A stretch of DNA of 64,000 nucleotides, from positions 62,001-126,000 of the forward strand of contig MPCW01000009.1 in assembly GCA_001874325.1 (NCBI GenBank), given 5' to 3'. This stretch comes from Flavobacterium sp. MedPE-SWcel. Its GTDB lineage: Bacteria > Bacteroidota > Bacteroidia > Flavobacteriales > Flavobacteriaceae. Made by a program: the position numbers and the translations under genes. This document shows positions 1 through 10,050 of this stretch, one piece after another; the first letter of the stretch is position 1; the number at the start of each line of letters is the position of its first letter. The notes beneath the pieces were generated by a model that was not told the DNA's origin, ran no database searches, and saw only the letters and a list, made by a program, of their open reading frames with translations.

Positions 1-1293
1 ATCACTAACATTTAGATTACTAATAAAAGTATGGATGGCATTTTTATCAATAGCTTGGTTAGTTCTTGTTAAGTCTTTTAGTGCCTCATATGGGTTAGGG
101 TAACTCTCACGACGTAATATTGTTTGTATCGCCTCAGCAACAACAGCCCAGTTTTTCTCTAAATCTTGTGCAAATTTCTCTTCGTTAAGTAGTAATTTGT
201 TAAGTCCTTTAATAGTAGCTTCAAAAGCTATAATAGTGTGCCCCATTGGTACACCTACATTTCTAAGTACAGTACTATCAGTAAGGTCACGTTGTAATCT
301 AGATATAGGTAGCTTAGCCGATAAGTGTTCGAATATAGCGTTAGCAATACCTAAGTTACCCTCAGAGTTTTCAAAGTCAATAGGGTTAACCTTGTGTGGC
401 ATAGCCGATGAACCTATTTCTCCAGCCTTAATTTTTTGCTTAAAGTAATCCATAGATACATATGTCCAGATATCTCTATCAAGGTCAATAAGTATAGTGT
501 TGATACGTTTTAAAGCATCGAAAAATGCTGCAAAATGATCGTAATGTTCTATTTGAGTAGTAGGGAATGAGTGCTTTAATCCTAAGTTACCCTCTACAAA
601 ATCAATTCCAAACTGTCTCCAGTCAGTAGCAGGATAAGCGATAAAGTGAGCGTTAAAGTTACCTGTAGCACCACCAAATTTAGCAGCAAATGGTACGTTA
701 AATAATAAACGTAATTGTTCTTCTAGTCTTTCTACAAATACACCAATTTCTTTACCTAAACGAGTAGGCGATGCAGGCTGCCCGTGTGTACGTGCTAGCA
801 TTGGTACATCTGCCCATTCTACGCTTAACTCTTTTAATTTAGAGATAACTCTAATTAAAGATGGCATATATACATCCTCAAAAGCTTCTTTTGTAGAAAG
901 TGGTATTGCAGTATTGTTAATATCTTGAGAAGTTAACCCAAAGTGGATAAACTCTTTATAGTCTTGTAATCCTAGTTTGTCAAAAGCAGCTTTGATGAAA
1001 TATTCAACAGCCTTAACATCGTGATTTGTTGTTTTTTCTATTTCTTTTATCTGCTGAGCATCTTCTGCCGAGAAGTTTTTATAAATATCACGTAGTGCAT
1101 CAAATGTACTCTTATCTACGCCCTGTAATTGCGGTAAAGGCAATTCGCATAGCATAATAAAATATTCAATTTCTACTTGTACGCGGTAGCGTATTAATGC
1201 CTCTTCAGAGAAATAAGGCGATAATGATGCGGTTTTGTTTCTGTATCTTCCATCTATAGGAGATATAGCGTTTAATTCAGATAAAATTTGCAT
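1..1293 (-). CDS. purB: Adenylosuccinate lyase, 3' end beyond the window
   Basis: Catalyses two fumarate-releasing steps of purine synthesis: SAICAR to AICAR, and adenylosuccinate to AMP. The frame opens at the ATG at 1293 with MQILSELNAISPIDGRY, the usual N-terminus of the group, and stays open for 431 codons to the window edge, so only the last residues and the stop are missing. The fumarase/aspartase superfamily signature SAMPHKVNPID is visible near residues 295-306 (about 372-405 on the + strand). A TATCTTTG -7 promoter element lies about 30 bp upstream. The gene appears intact within the window. Family assignment is firm. Confidence 0.96.
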   Translation of the reverse strand, partial: MQILSELNAISPIDGRYRNKTASLSPYFSEEALIRYRVQVEIEYFIMLCELPLPQLQGVDKSTFDALRDIYKNFSAEDAQQIKEIEKTTNHDVKAVEYFIKAAFDKLGLQDYKEFIHFGLTSQDINNTAIPLSTKEAFEDVYMPSLIRVISKLKELSVEWADVPMLARTHGQPASPTRLGKEIGVFVERLEEQLRLLFNVPFAAKFGGATGNFNAHFIAYPATDWRQFGIDFVEGNLGLKHSFPTTQIEHYDHFAAFFDALKRINTILIDLDRDIWTYVSMDYFKQKIKAGEIGSSAMPHKVNPIDFENSEGNLGIANAIFEHLSAKLPISRLQRDLTDSTVLRNVGVPMGHTIIAFEATIKGLNKLLLNEEKFAQDLEKNWAVVAEAIQTILRRESYPNPYEALKDLTRTNQAIDKNAIHTFISNLNVSD

Positions 1294-1321
1294 TTGTTGT
1301 GTGTTATAATAGGTCTGTGCG

Positions 1322-1329
1322 CAAAGATA
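1322..1329 (-). promoter_or_regulatory. -7 promoter element for purB
   Basis: On the minus strand this reads TATCTTTG, matching the Bacteroidota -7 consensus TAnnTTTG. It would start transcription about 25 nt before the purB ATG. No clear TTG -33 element is visible at the normal 18-19 bp spacing, so this rests on the -7 element and its position. Confidence 0.5.
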
Positions 1330-1344
1330 AGGTTTTGATAAATA

Positions 1345-1857
1345 TTATTGATTAAATTTAAATTCTTTCATATTTCTATCTTTACTTAGAAGTTCTGATT
1401 TACCATTGCTATGTATTATTATAAGATTCTCATCTTCTTCACCAACATCAGTTAGCCTTATTGGTTTTTGAAATTTGAGTCTCATTATGTTCATGAATTT
1501 TAAAATTAAATCAAATTCAATGTTAGATTTAATTTCTTTTGTGGAAATGTCGAATTCTATTTCTGTTTCATTATATGGGTGACAATTAATCAAGACTTGA
1601 TCTATTCTGATATGAATTGTCTCAGCGTCTAAATTTTCAAGATTTAATAAATAATAATCAATATAATTTCTGTCTATATTTTCGATATTAATTTGATGTT
1701 GTTTACCAAATAATTCGACAAAACCTTTATCAAGAAAATCGATTAGAAGTTTCCAGTCATTAATAGTTGTGTTATCTATGTGTATGTTTCTTAAACTACC
1801 ATCAGGTATAAGTATCCATTTGATTTCTTCCCAGTTATATTGCACTTTATTTAACAT
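1345..1857 (-). CDS. Hypothetical protein, 170 aa, coupled to sirtuin gene
   Basis: I do not recognise this family. The product is 170 residues, soluble-looking, without signal peptide or membrane segment, and rich in Asn, Ile and Asp. Its N-terminal half (NWEEIKWILIPDGSLRNIHI) resembles the start of small proteins that are often annotated only as hypothetical in flavobacteria. Its ATG (1855-1857) lies just upstream of the sirtuin stop codon (1851-1853) on the same strand, a 7-nt overlap that implies translational coupling and one transcript. No function is proposed. Confidence 0.7.
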   Translation of the reverse strand: MLNKVQYNWEEIKWILIPDGSLRNIHIDNTTINDWKLLIDFLDKGFVELFGKQHQINIENIDRNYIDYYLLNLENLDAETIHIRIDQVLINCHPYNETEIEFDISTKEIKSNIEFDLILKFMNIMRLKFQKPIRLTDVGEEDENLIIIHSNGKSELLSKDRNMKEFKFNQ

Positions 1858-2540
1858 TTCAGTTTATTCATAGCTGTTTTCATTCCCTCACTAGCCTTTA
1901 AAGGGAAAACTTCTATCGGGTTACTTAAACTAGGTAATTCAGCAGGATTAGGGTCTATATATTGTATAGGTACATTAGGAGCTGCATATTCCATTAATCC
2001 TGCGGCAGGATACACTTGTAACGATGTTCCTATAACTATAATATAATCTGCTTTTTCTACTATTGGTATAGCCTCAGCAATGGCAGGTACATCTTCTCCA
2101 AACCAAACTATATGTGGGCGTAGTTGTTTTTTTGTAGTAGGGTGTAGTGTACCTTCTATTATATCGGTAGTCCAGTCTATAATTGCAGTTGTATTTTGTG
2201 TGCAACGTGCTTTTAGTAACTCGCCGTGTAGGTGTAATACATTAGTACTGCCTGCACGCTCGTGTAAATCGTCTACATTTTGAGTAATAACCGTAACATC
2301 AAAAATTTGTTCAAGTTCAGCGATAAGTGTATGTGCTTTGTTAGGGTGTACCGTGTGTAGTTGCTGTCTTCTTTTATTATAAAAGTCTAACACTAACGAG
2401 GGGTTTTTAGCAAACCCTTGTGGTGAGGCTACTTCCATAATATTATGACCTTCCCATAGTCCGCCTGCATCGCGAAAAGTATTTATTCCGCTTTCGGCAC
2501 TAACACCAGCACCACTAAGTACTACTAACTTCTTTTTCAT
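1851..2540 (-). CDS. NAD-dependent protein deacylase, SIR2 family
   Basis: A 229-residue sirtuin of the short SIRT5/CobB-like class. It removes acyl groups from protein lysines using NAD. The Rossmann motif GAGVSAESGINTFRDAGGLW is at about residues 10-29, the NVDDLHERAG motif follows, and the HLHGEL segment carries the catalytic His. The YNKRR segment places Tyr and Arg three residues apart, the pair that in SIRT5 and CobB binds succinyl or malonyl groups, so desuccinylase activity is plausible. Odd point: between HLHGEL and PHIVWFGE there is a single Cys, so the four-Cys zinc site of classical sirtuins is lost. The downstream hypothetical gene overlaps its stop. Confidence 0.93.
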   Translation of the reverse strand: MKKKLVVLSGAGVSAESGINTFRDAGGLWEGHNIMEVASPQGFAKNPSLVLDFYNKRRQQLHTVHPNKAHTLIAELEQIFDVTVITQNVDDLHERAGSTNVLHLHGELLKARCTQNTTAIIDWTTDIIEGTLHPTTKKQLRPHIVWFGEDVPAIAEAIPIVEKADYIIVIGTSLQVYPAAGLMEYAAPNVPIQYIDPNPAELPSLSNPIEVFPLKASEGMKTAMNKLKC

Positions 2541-2628
2541 TGTACTAAATTATCGTAATTGTTTAAGTATATCAAATTAAAGAAAAAAATGATATATTGC
2601 GCAGCATTTTTAAATTTCAACTAGTATT

Positions 2629-3261
2629 ATGAAACAGATTTTTTTATATCTATCTCTATTATTTCTTGTATGTAGCTGTATTAGCATAAAGGCAGATGCT
2701 ACAGTTAGTGATATTGAGGTGTTAAACGATAGTGAAATAGAAGCCAACATCAATATTACATTACAAGATAGTCTAGCTTTTCAGTTATGCCAAATATATG
2801 GTAGTGATCAAGGAGTAAGAGAACCTTATATAACAGGGGGGAAGATTAATTATAAATATGTACAAAAAATTGACTCGCTTAACTTTAAAAAAGTTGCTGC
2901 TTTTGTAAAACAAAATGGTTTCCCTACAAAAGAGTTACTAGGAGCACGAAATTATAAAAATGAATGTGTACAAGCTGCTGTTGTTTCTGTTTTACTACAT
3001 AATCCACATATTCTAGTTAAAAATGAAGAGTATTTTAACCTGTTTTTAAACGAGGTTAAGAGAGGAAACTTAAAAGCTGAAACATATGCTACTATACTAG
3101 ATAAATACTACTGGGCTAAGAGAGGTAATAAAAATAGAGTTTTATATGGTTCTCAGTTTGGTATGCCATGTAAAAATACACGAGAGGAAAGTAATGCTGC
3201 CAGAGTAAAAATAGGTTTAGAACCTTTGAACAATGATGATTTTATAGATTGCGAAGATTAA
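2629..3261 (+). CDS. Secreted or lipoprotein, DUF6624-like
   Basis: A 210-residue exported protein. The first 17 residues form a hydrophobic signal ending in LVCSC, compatible with lipoprotein processing at Cys16 or Cys18. The mature part contains a pattern I associate with DUF6624: a GFPTKELLGARNY segment, a middle helix with QAAVVSVLLHNP, a TYATILDKYYWAKRGNKNRVLYGSQ segment and a closing basic/acidic stretch. That match is from memory. The biochemical role of the family is unknown. It stands alone, between the divergent sirtuin and convergent clpC, and is followed by a strong hairpin. Confidence 0.75.
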   Translation: MKQIFLYLSLLFLVCSCISIKADATVSDIEVLNDSEIEANINITLQDSLAFQLCQIYGSDQGVREPYITGGKINYKYVQKIDSLNFKKVAAFVKQNGFPTKELLGARNYKNECVQAAVVSVLLHNPHILVKNEEYFNLFLNEVKRGNLKAETYATILDKYYWAKRGNKNRVLYGSQFGMPCKNTREESNAARVKIGLEPLNNDDFIDCED

Positions 3262-3283
3262 GGTTTATAAAATAATAAAGCAT

Positions 3284-3323
3284 AAAAAAAGAGAGTACGT
3301 TTTTAAGCGTACTCTCTTTTTTT
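3284..3323. terminator. Bidirectional terminator between DUF6624-like gene and clpC
   Basis: A 16-bp perfect inverted repeat: seven A, then GAGAGTACG, an 8-nt loop, CGTACTCTC and seven T. The A and T tracts make it a rho-independent terminator in both directions. It serves the convergent gene pair. Confidence 0.9.
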
Positions 3324-3344
3324 ATTTAACAACCTTGTGAGTGT

Positions 3345-5891
3345 TTACTCAGTAGGGTTTTCTGCTTTTTTAATAGTAACAACAAGTTCTTTTTCATCAT
3401 CATCAAGATCCATAAATATCTCATCGCCAGTTGCTATTTTAGAAGTGATAATCTCTTCTGCTAATGCATCTTCTACATACTTTTGAATAGCTCTCTTAAG
3501 TGGTCTTGCACCATATTGTTTATCAAAACCTTTATCAGCAATAAAGCTTATTGCTTTTTCTGATAGTGATATGCTATATCCAAGGTCTTTAACTCGTTTG
3601 TATAGTTTTTCTAATTCGATAGTAATAATAGATTTAATATCTTCTTTTTCAAGAGAGTTAAATACTATAATATCATCTATTCGATTAATAAACTCTGGAG
3701 CAAAAGTCTTTTTAAGTGCAGCTTCAATAACACCTTTAGCATGGTCGTCGGCTTGTGCCTTTTTGGCAGATGTACCAAAACCTACACCTTGACCAAAGTC
3801 TTTAAGCTGTCTAGCCCCAACATTAGATGTCATTACTATAATAGTGTTTCTAAAATCTACTTTTCTGCCTAGACTATCCGTAAGATAACCATCGTCTAGT
3901 ACTTGTAATAGCATGTTAAACACATCTGGGTGTGCTTTTTCTATTTCATCAAGTAGTACTACACAATAAGGCTTTCTTCTCACTTTTTCAGTAAGTTGTC
4001 CACCTTCTTCATAACCTACATATCCTGGAGGTGCCCCCACAAGACGAGATATGGCAAATTTTTCCATATACTCACTCATGTCAATACGTATTAAAGCATC
4101 TTCAGAGTCAAAAAGTTCTTTAGCTAATACTTTGGCTAGTTGAGTTTTACCTACACCTGTTTGTCCTAAAAACACAAAAGAACCAATTGGTTTATTAGGA
4201 TCCTTTAATCCTGCACGATTACGTTGAATAGACTTAGCAACTTTAGCTATCGCATGGTCTTGACCTATTACTTTACCTTGTATAAGTTCAGGTAATTTAG
4301 CTAGTTTATTACTCTCTGTTTGTGCTATACGATTTACAGGTATTCCTGTCATCATACTTACAACATCGGCAACATTATCTTCGGTAACCGTAACACGATT
4401 ATTTTTAGAATCTTCTTCCCATTGCTCTTGTGCGATAGCAAGATCTTTTTCTATACGTTTTTCGTCATCACGAAGTTTTGCAGCCTCTTCATATTTTTGT
4501 TTCTTAACTACAGAGTTTTTGTTTTCACGTACCTCTTCAAGTTGTCTCTCTAAGTCAAGTATTTGTTTAGGTACATCAATATTAGTGATGTGTACTCTAG
4601 ATCCTGCTTCGTCTAATGCATCAATAGCCTTGTCTGGTAAAAAACGATCAGACATGTATCTATTTGTTAGCTTAACACAAGCCTCTATAGCATCTTCTGT
4701 ATAGTTAACACTATGGTGGTCTTCATACTTACCTTTAATATTATTAAGTATAGTAATAGTTTCATCTACAGATGTAGGTTCTACTATAACTTTCTGGAAA
4801 CGTCTTTCAAGCGCACCATCTTTTTCTATATACTGTCGGTACTCATCAAGAGTAGTAGCACCAATACATTGTATTTCTCCTCTTGCTAGAGCAGGTTTAA
4901 ACATGTTGCTAGCATCTAACGACCCTGTAGCACCACCAGCACCTACAATGGTGTGTATTTCATCTATAAATAAGATAATATCATCGTTTTTCTCTAGCTC
5001 GTTCATTACGGCTTTCATACGTTCTTCAAACTGACCACGATATTTAGTACCAGCTACAAGGCTAGCAAGGTCTAGTGTTACTACACGTTTGTTGAAAAGA
5101 ATACGAGAAACTTTCTTTTGTATAATACGTAGCGCAAGTCCTTCTGCGATAGCAGATTTACCCACACCAGGCTCTCCAATAAGTAGTGGATTATTCTTTT
5201 TCCTTCTACTTAATATTTGAGATACACGTTCAATTTCTTTTTCACGTCCAACAACAGGATCTAGTTTACCCTCTTCAGCCATTTCAGTCAAATCACGACC
5301 AAAGTTGTCAAGTACAGGAGTTTTAGACTTTTTGTTTGTTTTTCCTCCAGAAGAAGGATTGTTGAATGAGCTTTCGCGCATACTGTCATCCTGTCCTGCA
5401 TCATCATTAAATGATTCTGCACGTGGAAGGTCTTCTAAGTAATCTTCTTCGTTTGATGTCATGTTGATAAATTGTTCTTTAACTGTTTCGTAATCTATTT
5501 TCAGTTTATTCAGCAATTTGGTTGTCGGGTCATTTTCGTTACGTAAAATACATAACAGTAAATGAGCGGTACTTATAGCAGTACTTTGAAAAACTTTAGC
5601 CTCTAAAAATGTTGTTCGCAAGGCTCTTTCTGCCTGACGTGTTAGGTGTAAGTTCTTCTTTTCATTTCGCTCTGTTTCAGGGTTAGCAGGGCTTAATATT
5701 TCAACTTTTTTACGTAAATGATCCAAGTCAACTGAAATGCTGTTTAGAATGGAAATAGCTTTGCCGCTACCATCTCTAAGGATGCCTAGCATTAAATGTT
5801 CTGTACCAATAAAGTCGTGCCCCAATCGTAAAGCTTCTTCTTTACTATAGGTAATCACATCTTTAACTCTTGGTGAAAAATTGTCATCCAT
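3345..5891 (-). CDS. clpC: ClpC-type AAA+ unfoldase of the Clp protease
   Basis: ATP-driven unfoldase that feeds substrates to the ClpP peptidase. I start at the Met of [13 protein letters not shown] (5891), the usual N-terminus; an in-frame ATG three codons upstream is possible. The 848-residue protein has two N-terminal Clp repeat modules (about 1-150), a D1 ATPase with GEPGVGKS near 240 and DEIH Walker B, a central coiled UVR segment rich in Lys/Glu (about 420-480) that marks ClpC rather than ClpA, and a D2 ATPase with GQTGVGKT near 575. It appears intact and is transcribed away from gyrA. Confidence 0.96.
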   Translation of the reverse strand: MDDNFSPRVKDVITYSKEEALRLGHDFIGTEHLMLGILRDGSGKAISILNSISVDLDHLRKKVEILSPANPETERNEKKNLHLTRQAERALRTTFLEAKVFQSTAISTAHLLLCILRNENDPTTKLLNKLKIDYETVKEQFINMTSNEEDYLEDLPRAESFNDDAGQDDSMRESSFNNPSSGGKTNKKSKTPVLDNFGRDLTEMAEEGKLDPVVGREKEIERVSQILSRRKKNNPLLIGEPGVGKSAIAEGLALRIIQKKVSRILFNKRVVTLDLASLVAGTKYRGQFEERMKAVMNELEKNDDIILFIDEIHTIVGAGGATGSLDASNMFKPALARGEIQCIGATTLDEYRQYIEKDGALERRFQKVIVEPTSVDETITILNNIKGKYEDHHSVNYTEDAIEACVKLTNRYMSDRFLPDKAIDALDEAGSRVHITNIDVPKQILDLERQLEEVRENKNSVVKKQKYEEAAKLRDDEKRIEKDLAIAQEQWEEDSKNNRVTVTEDNVADVVSMMTGIPVNRIAQTESNKLAKLPELIQGKVIGQDHAIAKVAKSIQRNRAGLKDPNKPIGSFVFLGQTGVGKTQLAKVLAKELFDSEDALIRIDMSEYMEKFAISRLVGAPPGYVGYEEGGQLTEKVRRKPYCVVLLDEIEKAHPDVFNMLLQVLDDGYLTDSLGRKVDFRNTIIVMTSNVGARQLKDFGQGVGFGTSAKKAQADDHAKGVIEAALKKTFAPEFINRIDDIIVFNSLEKEDIKSIITIELEKLYKRVKDLGYSISLSEKAISFIADKGFDKQYGARPLKRAIQKYVEDALAEEIITSKIATGDEIFMDLDDDEKELVVTIKKAENPTE

Positions 5892-6150
5892 AATATGCAT
5901 TTGATATAATGTAAATATAAGTATTTACATAAGATTTTACAAAAACTATACCTATGTAACGGTACTGACAGGCTAAGTGACAAAAAAAAGATTAAAAATA
6001 AAATAATTTTAGCATTACTTTATTAACCGTTAAAGTAAGTGTTGATGTTAATAAAACGTAAAAAAATATTAGTTAAACCCTTATAGATACTAATAAAATT
6101 GTGTATATTGGCGTGTTTTGTAATAATATAAAATTTTAATATAACTACTT

Positions 6151-8676
6151 ATGGCTGAAGGAGAAAAGTTAATCCCAATTAACATTGAAGACGAAATGAA
6201 GTCAGCTTACATTGATTATTCAATGTCGGTAATTGTTTCAAGGGCGCTTCCTGATGTTAGAGATGGCTTGAAACCCGTACATAGAAGAGTACTTTACGGG
6301 ATGAACGAGTTAGGTATTTATGCTAATCGTGCTCATAAAAAGTCTGCAAGAATTGTAGGGGAAGTATTAGGTAAGTACCACCCACACGGAGATACATCTG
6401 TTTATGATGCTATGGTACGTATGGCACAAGAGTGGAGCTTACGATACCTTTTAGTAGATGGTCAAGGTAACTTTGGATCTATAGATGGTGATAGCCCTGC
6501 AGCAATGCGTTATACAGAGGCAAGAATGCAAAAGATATCGGAAGAAATAATGGCCGATATTGATAAAGAAACTGTAGATTTTCAATTAAACTTTGATGAT
6601 ACATTAAAAGAGCCTACAGTAATGCCAACAAGAGTTCCTGCTTTGCTTATAAATGGAGCTTCGGGTATTGCAGTTGGTATGGCTACAAATATGCCTCCAC
6701 ATAACCTTACAGAGGTTATAGATGGTACACTAGCATATATTGATAATAATGATATAGAGATAGATGAGTTAATGACTCATATTAAAGCTCCTGATTTTCC
6801 TACAGGAGGAGTGATATATGGCTATGATGGTGTTCGTGAAGCCTTCAAAACAGGTCGTGGTCGTGTAGTAGTACGCGCTAAGGTAAATTTTGAAGAGGTA
6901 GACGGCAGAGAATGTATCGTAGTTACTGAGATACCATATCAGGTAAATAAAGCAGAAATGATTAAGAAAACTGCTGATATGGTTAACGAAAAGAAAATTG
7001 AAGGTATTGCCAATATCCGAGATGAATCGGATAGAAAAGGTATGCGTATCGTATACATTCTTAAGCGTGATGCTGTACCTAATGTAGTACTTAATACACT
7101 ATATAAATATACACAACTACAATCTTCTTTCAGTGTAAATAATATTGCATTGGTAAATGGAAGACCAGAAATGTTGAATCTTAAAGATTTGATTCATTAT
7201 TTCGTAGAGCATAGACATGATGTAGTTGTAAGAAGAACACAATTTGATCTTCGTAAGGCTGAAGAAAGAGCTCATATATTAGAAGGATTAATTATTGCTT
7301 CAGATAATATAGATGAAGTTATTCAAATAATTAGAGGCTCTAAGGATGGAGAAGAAGCAAGAGCTAGGTTAATAGAACGATTTAATCTTTCTGAAATACA
7401 AGCACGAGCTATTGTAGAGATGCGTTTAAGGCAACTTACAGGACTGGAGCAAGATAAACTAAGAGCTGAGTATGACGATATAATGAAGTTGATTGCTGAA
7501 TTAAAAGCTTTATTAGAGAATAAGGAACTTAGAATGGACCTTATTAAAGAAGAGCTTGGAGAAATCAGAGATAAATACGGAGATGAGCGTCGTTCTCAAA
7601 TAGAGTATGCAGGAGGAGATGTAAGTATAGAAGATCTTATTGCTGATGAAAGTGTTGTAATAACAATTTCTCATGCAGGTTATGTTAAGCGTACACCGCT
7701 TAGTGAATACAAAACTCAGAATAGAGGTGGAGTAGGACAAAAAGGAGTGAAAACTAGAGATCAAGATTTCTTAGAACATCTGTTTGTGGCTACAAACCAC
7801 CAGTACATGTTGTTCTTTACTCAAAAAGGAAAATGTTTCTGGATGCGTGTTTACGAAATTCCAGAAGGAACTAAAGCAAGTAAAGGTAGAGCAATACAAA
7901 ACCTTATTAATATAGAGAGTGACGATAAAGTAAAAGCATTTATTTGTACACAAGATCTTAAAGATGAAGAGTATATAAATAATCATTACGTTATCATGGC
8001 TACTAAAAAAGGAGTAGTTAAGAAAACATTACTAGAGCAATACTCTCGTCCAAGGCTTAATGGTATTAATGCCATTACTATTCGTGAAGATGATGAGTTA
8101 CTAGAGGCTAAACTTACTACAGGAGAAAGTCAAGTGTTACTAGCAGTAAAATCGGGTAAATTAATTCGATTTGAAGAAGGAAAAACAAGACCAATGGGGC
8201 GTAATGCCTCTGGTGTTCGTGGTATAACACTTCAAGATGATAATGATGAAGTGATTGGTATGGTTTCTGTTAATGATAAGGATAGTGAAATCTTAGTAGT
8301 GTCTGAAAAAGGTTATGGTAAGCGTTCTAGCCTTGAAGATTATAGAGAAACAAACCGAGGAGGTAAAGGAGTTAAAACACTTAATATTACCAATAAAACA
8401 GGAGCATTAGTTGCTGTGAAAAATGTAACTGATGCTGATGATTTAATGATTATTAATAAATCAGGATTAACTATACGTATGGAAGTTTCTGACCTTAGAG
8501 TTATGGGACGTGCAACACAAGGTGTTCGACTTATTAATATAAAAGGAAATGACTCTATAGCTGCTGTAGCTAAGGTAATGAAAGAAGAAGATGCCGAAGA
8601 TGTTGAAGTATTAGAAGAAGATCAAAACATAGAGAACACAAACGAAACAACTGAAAACGAAGAAAGCAACGAATAA
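6151..8676 (+). CDS. gyrA: DNA gyrase subunit A
   Basis: Breakage-reunion subunit of gyrase. The 841-residue product opens with [20 protein letters not shown]. The catalytic Tyr of [10 protein letters not shown] is residue 121. The quinolone-determining region reads [10 protein letters not shown]; the residue equivalent to E. coli Ser83 is Thr82 and Asp87 is Asp86, a Thr state I recall as wild type in Flavobacterium. The C-terminal pinwheel domain carries a GyrA-box-like NRGGKG near residue 735, with Asn in place of the usual Gln. The acidic tail is typical of the phylum. The TPR gene follows 17 nt later and probably shares the transcript. Confidence 0.97.
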   Translation: MAEGEKLIPINIEDEMKSAYIDYSMSVIVSRALPDVRDGLKPVHRRVLYGMNELGIYANRAHKKSARIVGEVLGKYHPHGDTSVYDAMVRMAQEWSLRYLLVDGQGNFGSIDGDSPAAMRYTEARMQKISEEIMADIDKETVDFQLNFDDTLKEPTVMPTRVPALLINGASGIAVGMATNMPPHNLTEVIDGTLAYIDNNDIEIDELMTHIKAPDFPTGGVIYGYDGVREAFKTGRGRVVVRAKVNFEEVDGRECIVVTEIPYQVNKAEMIKKTADMVNEKKIEGIANIRDESDRKGMRIVYILKRDAVPNVVLNTLYKYTQLQSSFSVNNIALVNGRPEMLNLKDLIHYFVEHRHDVVVRRTQFDLRKAEERAHILEGLIIASDNIDEVIQIIRGSKDGEEARARLIERFNLSEIQARAIVEMRLRQLTGLEQDKLRAEYDDIMKLIAELKALLENKELRMDLIKEELGEIRDKYGDERRSQIEYAGGDVSIEDLIADESVVITISHAGYVKRTPLSEYKTQNRGGVGQKGVKTRDQDFLEHLFVATNHQYMLFFTQKGKCFWMRVYEIPEGTKASKGRAIQNLINIESDDKVKAFICTQDLKDEEYINNHYVIMATKKGVVKKTLLEQYSRPRLNGINAITIREDDELLEAKLTTGESQVLLAVKSGKLIRFEEGKTRPMGRNASGVRGITLQDDNDEVIGMVSVNDKDSEILVVSEKGYGKRSSLEDYRETNRGGKGVKTLNITNKTGALVAVKNVTDADDLMIINKSGLTIRMEVSDLRVMGRATQGVRLINIKGNDSIAAVAKVMKEEDAEDVEVLEEDQNIENTNETTENEESNE

Positions 8677-8693
8677 ACCCAAATACAACTACA

Positions 8694-9974
8694 ATGAAAA
8701 AATATGTAATTGCAGCATCCTTATTGATATCAATAAGTGCTTTTGCACAAAAAGATGAATTAAAGGCTTTAAGAAAAATGTCTAAAAAAGGTTTGCCAGT
8801 GGCAAAAGATTTTAGCAATTTTAAAAGTAAACTAGCGTCTTTAGAGTCTAAAATTGCTTCTGCTACAGAGGAGCAAAAAGTAGATTATTATTTTTATAAA
8901 GGAGAGTTTGGACTTGCTCAAATGAAAGCTAATAAGATGAGTGCTAAAACGCATCTTGATAGCACTATTGAAAGTCTTGGTAAGGTAATACAGTTAGAAA
9001 AAGGTATGAAAAGAAAAAAGCATACCGAAGAGATAATGACAATGTATTACCCTGAATTAAGAGCAGGACTTTTAAATCAGGCAACAGAGCTAGGTAAACA
9101 AAGTAAATTTAAAGCAGCTTATCCTCTATTTGAAAAAGTATATAGAATAAGCCCAAAAGATACTGTGCATTTATATAATGCAGCTGCTTATGCTACAAAT
9201 AGTCAAGATTTTCCGCAAGCTCTTAAATACTATAAAGAATTACAAAGTCTAGGTTTTACTGGGAGTGTACTAAATTATACAGCAAGAAATGTAGAAAAGA
9301 ATGAGGTAGAGTATTTTGGAGATAAGAAGACAAGAGATCTTTTTGTAGCAAACAAAACACACGATGAGCCAGGTATTTATCGTATACCTTCTAAAAAAGC
9401 AGATATTGTTAAAAATATAGCTTTGCTTTATATTAAGCAAGGGGATAAGGATAAAGCTATGAAGGCACTTACTGAAGCTAAAAAAGCAAATCCAGATGAT
9501 ATGTCTTTACTTTCAGCAGAGTCTCAAATTTACCTTGAAGCTAAAGATTATGAGAATTATAGAAAAACAGTTACTAAAATATTAGATAAAGGCTCTCAAG
9601 ATCCAAACCTATATTTTAATTTAGGTGTTACTACAGCTGCATCTGGTCAAAAAGAAGATGCTGTATTATATTATAAGAAAGCAATAGAGCTTAATCCTGA
9701 TTTTGTAGGAGCTTATCAAAATTTGGCAATACTTCAGCTTGATGGAGAAGATGCAATTGTAAAGGAAATGAATAACCTTGGTAATTCTTCTAAGGATATG
9801 AAACGTTATGATGAGTTAAAGAAGGAAAGAGATGATATGTATAAAGTAGCTGTTAAGTATCTTGAAAAGGCTCATGATGTTGATCCTAAAAATGAAGATG
9901 TTAAAAACATACTTGGTACGTTATATCAAGGACTTGAAATGATGGGTAAATACAAAGCGCTTAAGGCAGAGTAA
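8694..9974 (+). CDS. Exported tetratricopeptide-repeat protein
   Basis: A 426-residue protein with a cleavable signal (MKKYVIAASLLISISAFAQ, cut after Ala-Phe-Ala-Gln). Several TPR units are recognisable, for example around residues 110-185 (AYPLFEKVYRISPKDTVHLY) and 235-350, including DPNLYFNLGVTTAASGQKED and YYKKAIELNPDFVGAYQNLA. It is probably a periplasmic scaffold; the partner is not evident. It starts 17 nt after gyrA and ends before a terminator, so a gyrA-TPR transcript is likely. This neighbour pair is, as I recall, conserved in flavobacteria. Confidence 0.9.
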   Translation: MKKYVIAASLLISISAFAQKDELKALRKMSKKGLPVAKDFSNFKSKLASLESKIASATEEQKVDYYFYKGEFGLAQMKANKMSAKTHLDSTIESLGKVIQLEKGMKRKKHTEEIMTMYYPELRAGLLNQATELGKQSKFKAAYPLFEKVYRISPKDTVHLYNAAAYATNSQDFPQALKYYKELQSLGFTGSVLNYTARNVEKNEVEYFGDKKTRDLFVANKTHDEPGIYRIPSKKADIVKNIALLYIKQGDKDKAMKALTEAKKANPDDMSLLSAESQIYLEAKDYENYRKTVTKILDKGSQDPNLYFNLGVTTAASGQKEDAVLYYKKAIELNPDFVGAYQNLAILQLDGEDAIVKEMNNLGNSSKDMKRYDELKKERDDMYKVAVKYLEKAHDVDPKNEDVKNILGTLYQGLEMMGKYKALKAE

Positions 9975-9996
9975 TTATTAGTATATCATAGAAATG

Positions 9997-10025
9997 AAAA
10001 AGCCCCGTTTTTACGGGGCTTTTTT
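9997..10025. terminator. Terminator between TPR gene and pheT
   Basis: A GC-rich stem AGCCCCGT / ACGGGGCT with a short T-rich loop, preceded by an A tract and followed by a T tract. It can terminate both the gyrA-TPR transcript and the convergent pheT transcript. Confidence 0.92.
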
Positions 10026-10050
10026 ATTTTATAAAATTATATAAGATAAC

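Noticed and set aside
6394..6410. Quinolone-resistance substitution in gyrA
   Set aside because: Thr at the Ser83-equivalent position is, as I recall, the normal residue in Flavobacterium and Asp87-equivalent is unchanged, so no resistance is inferred.
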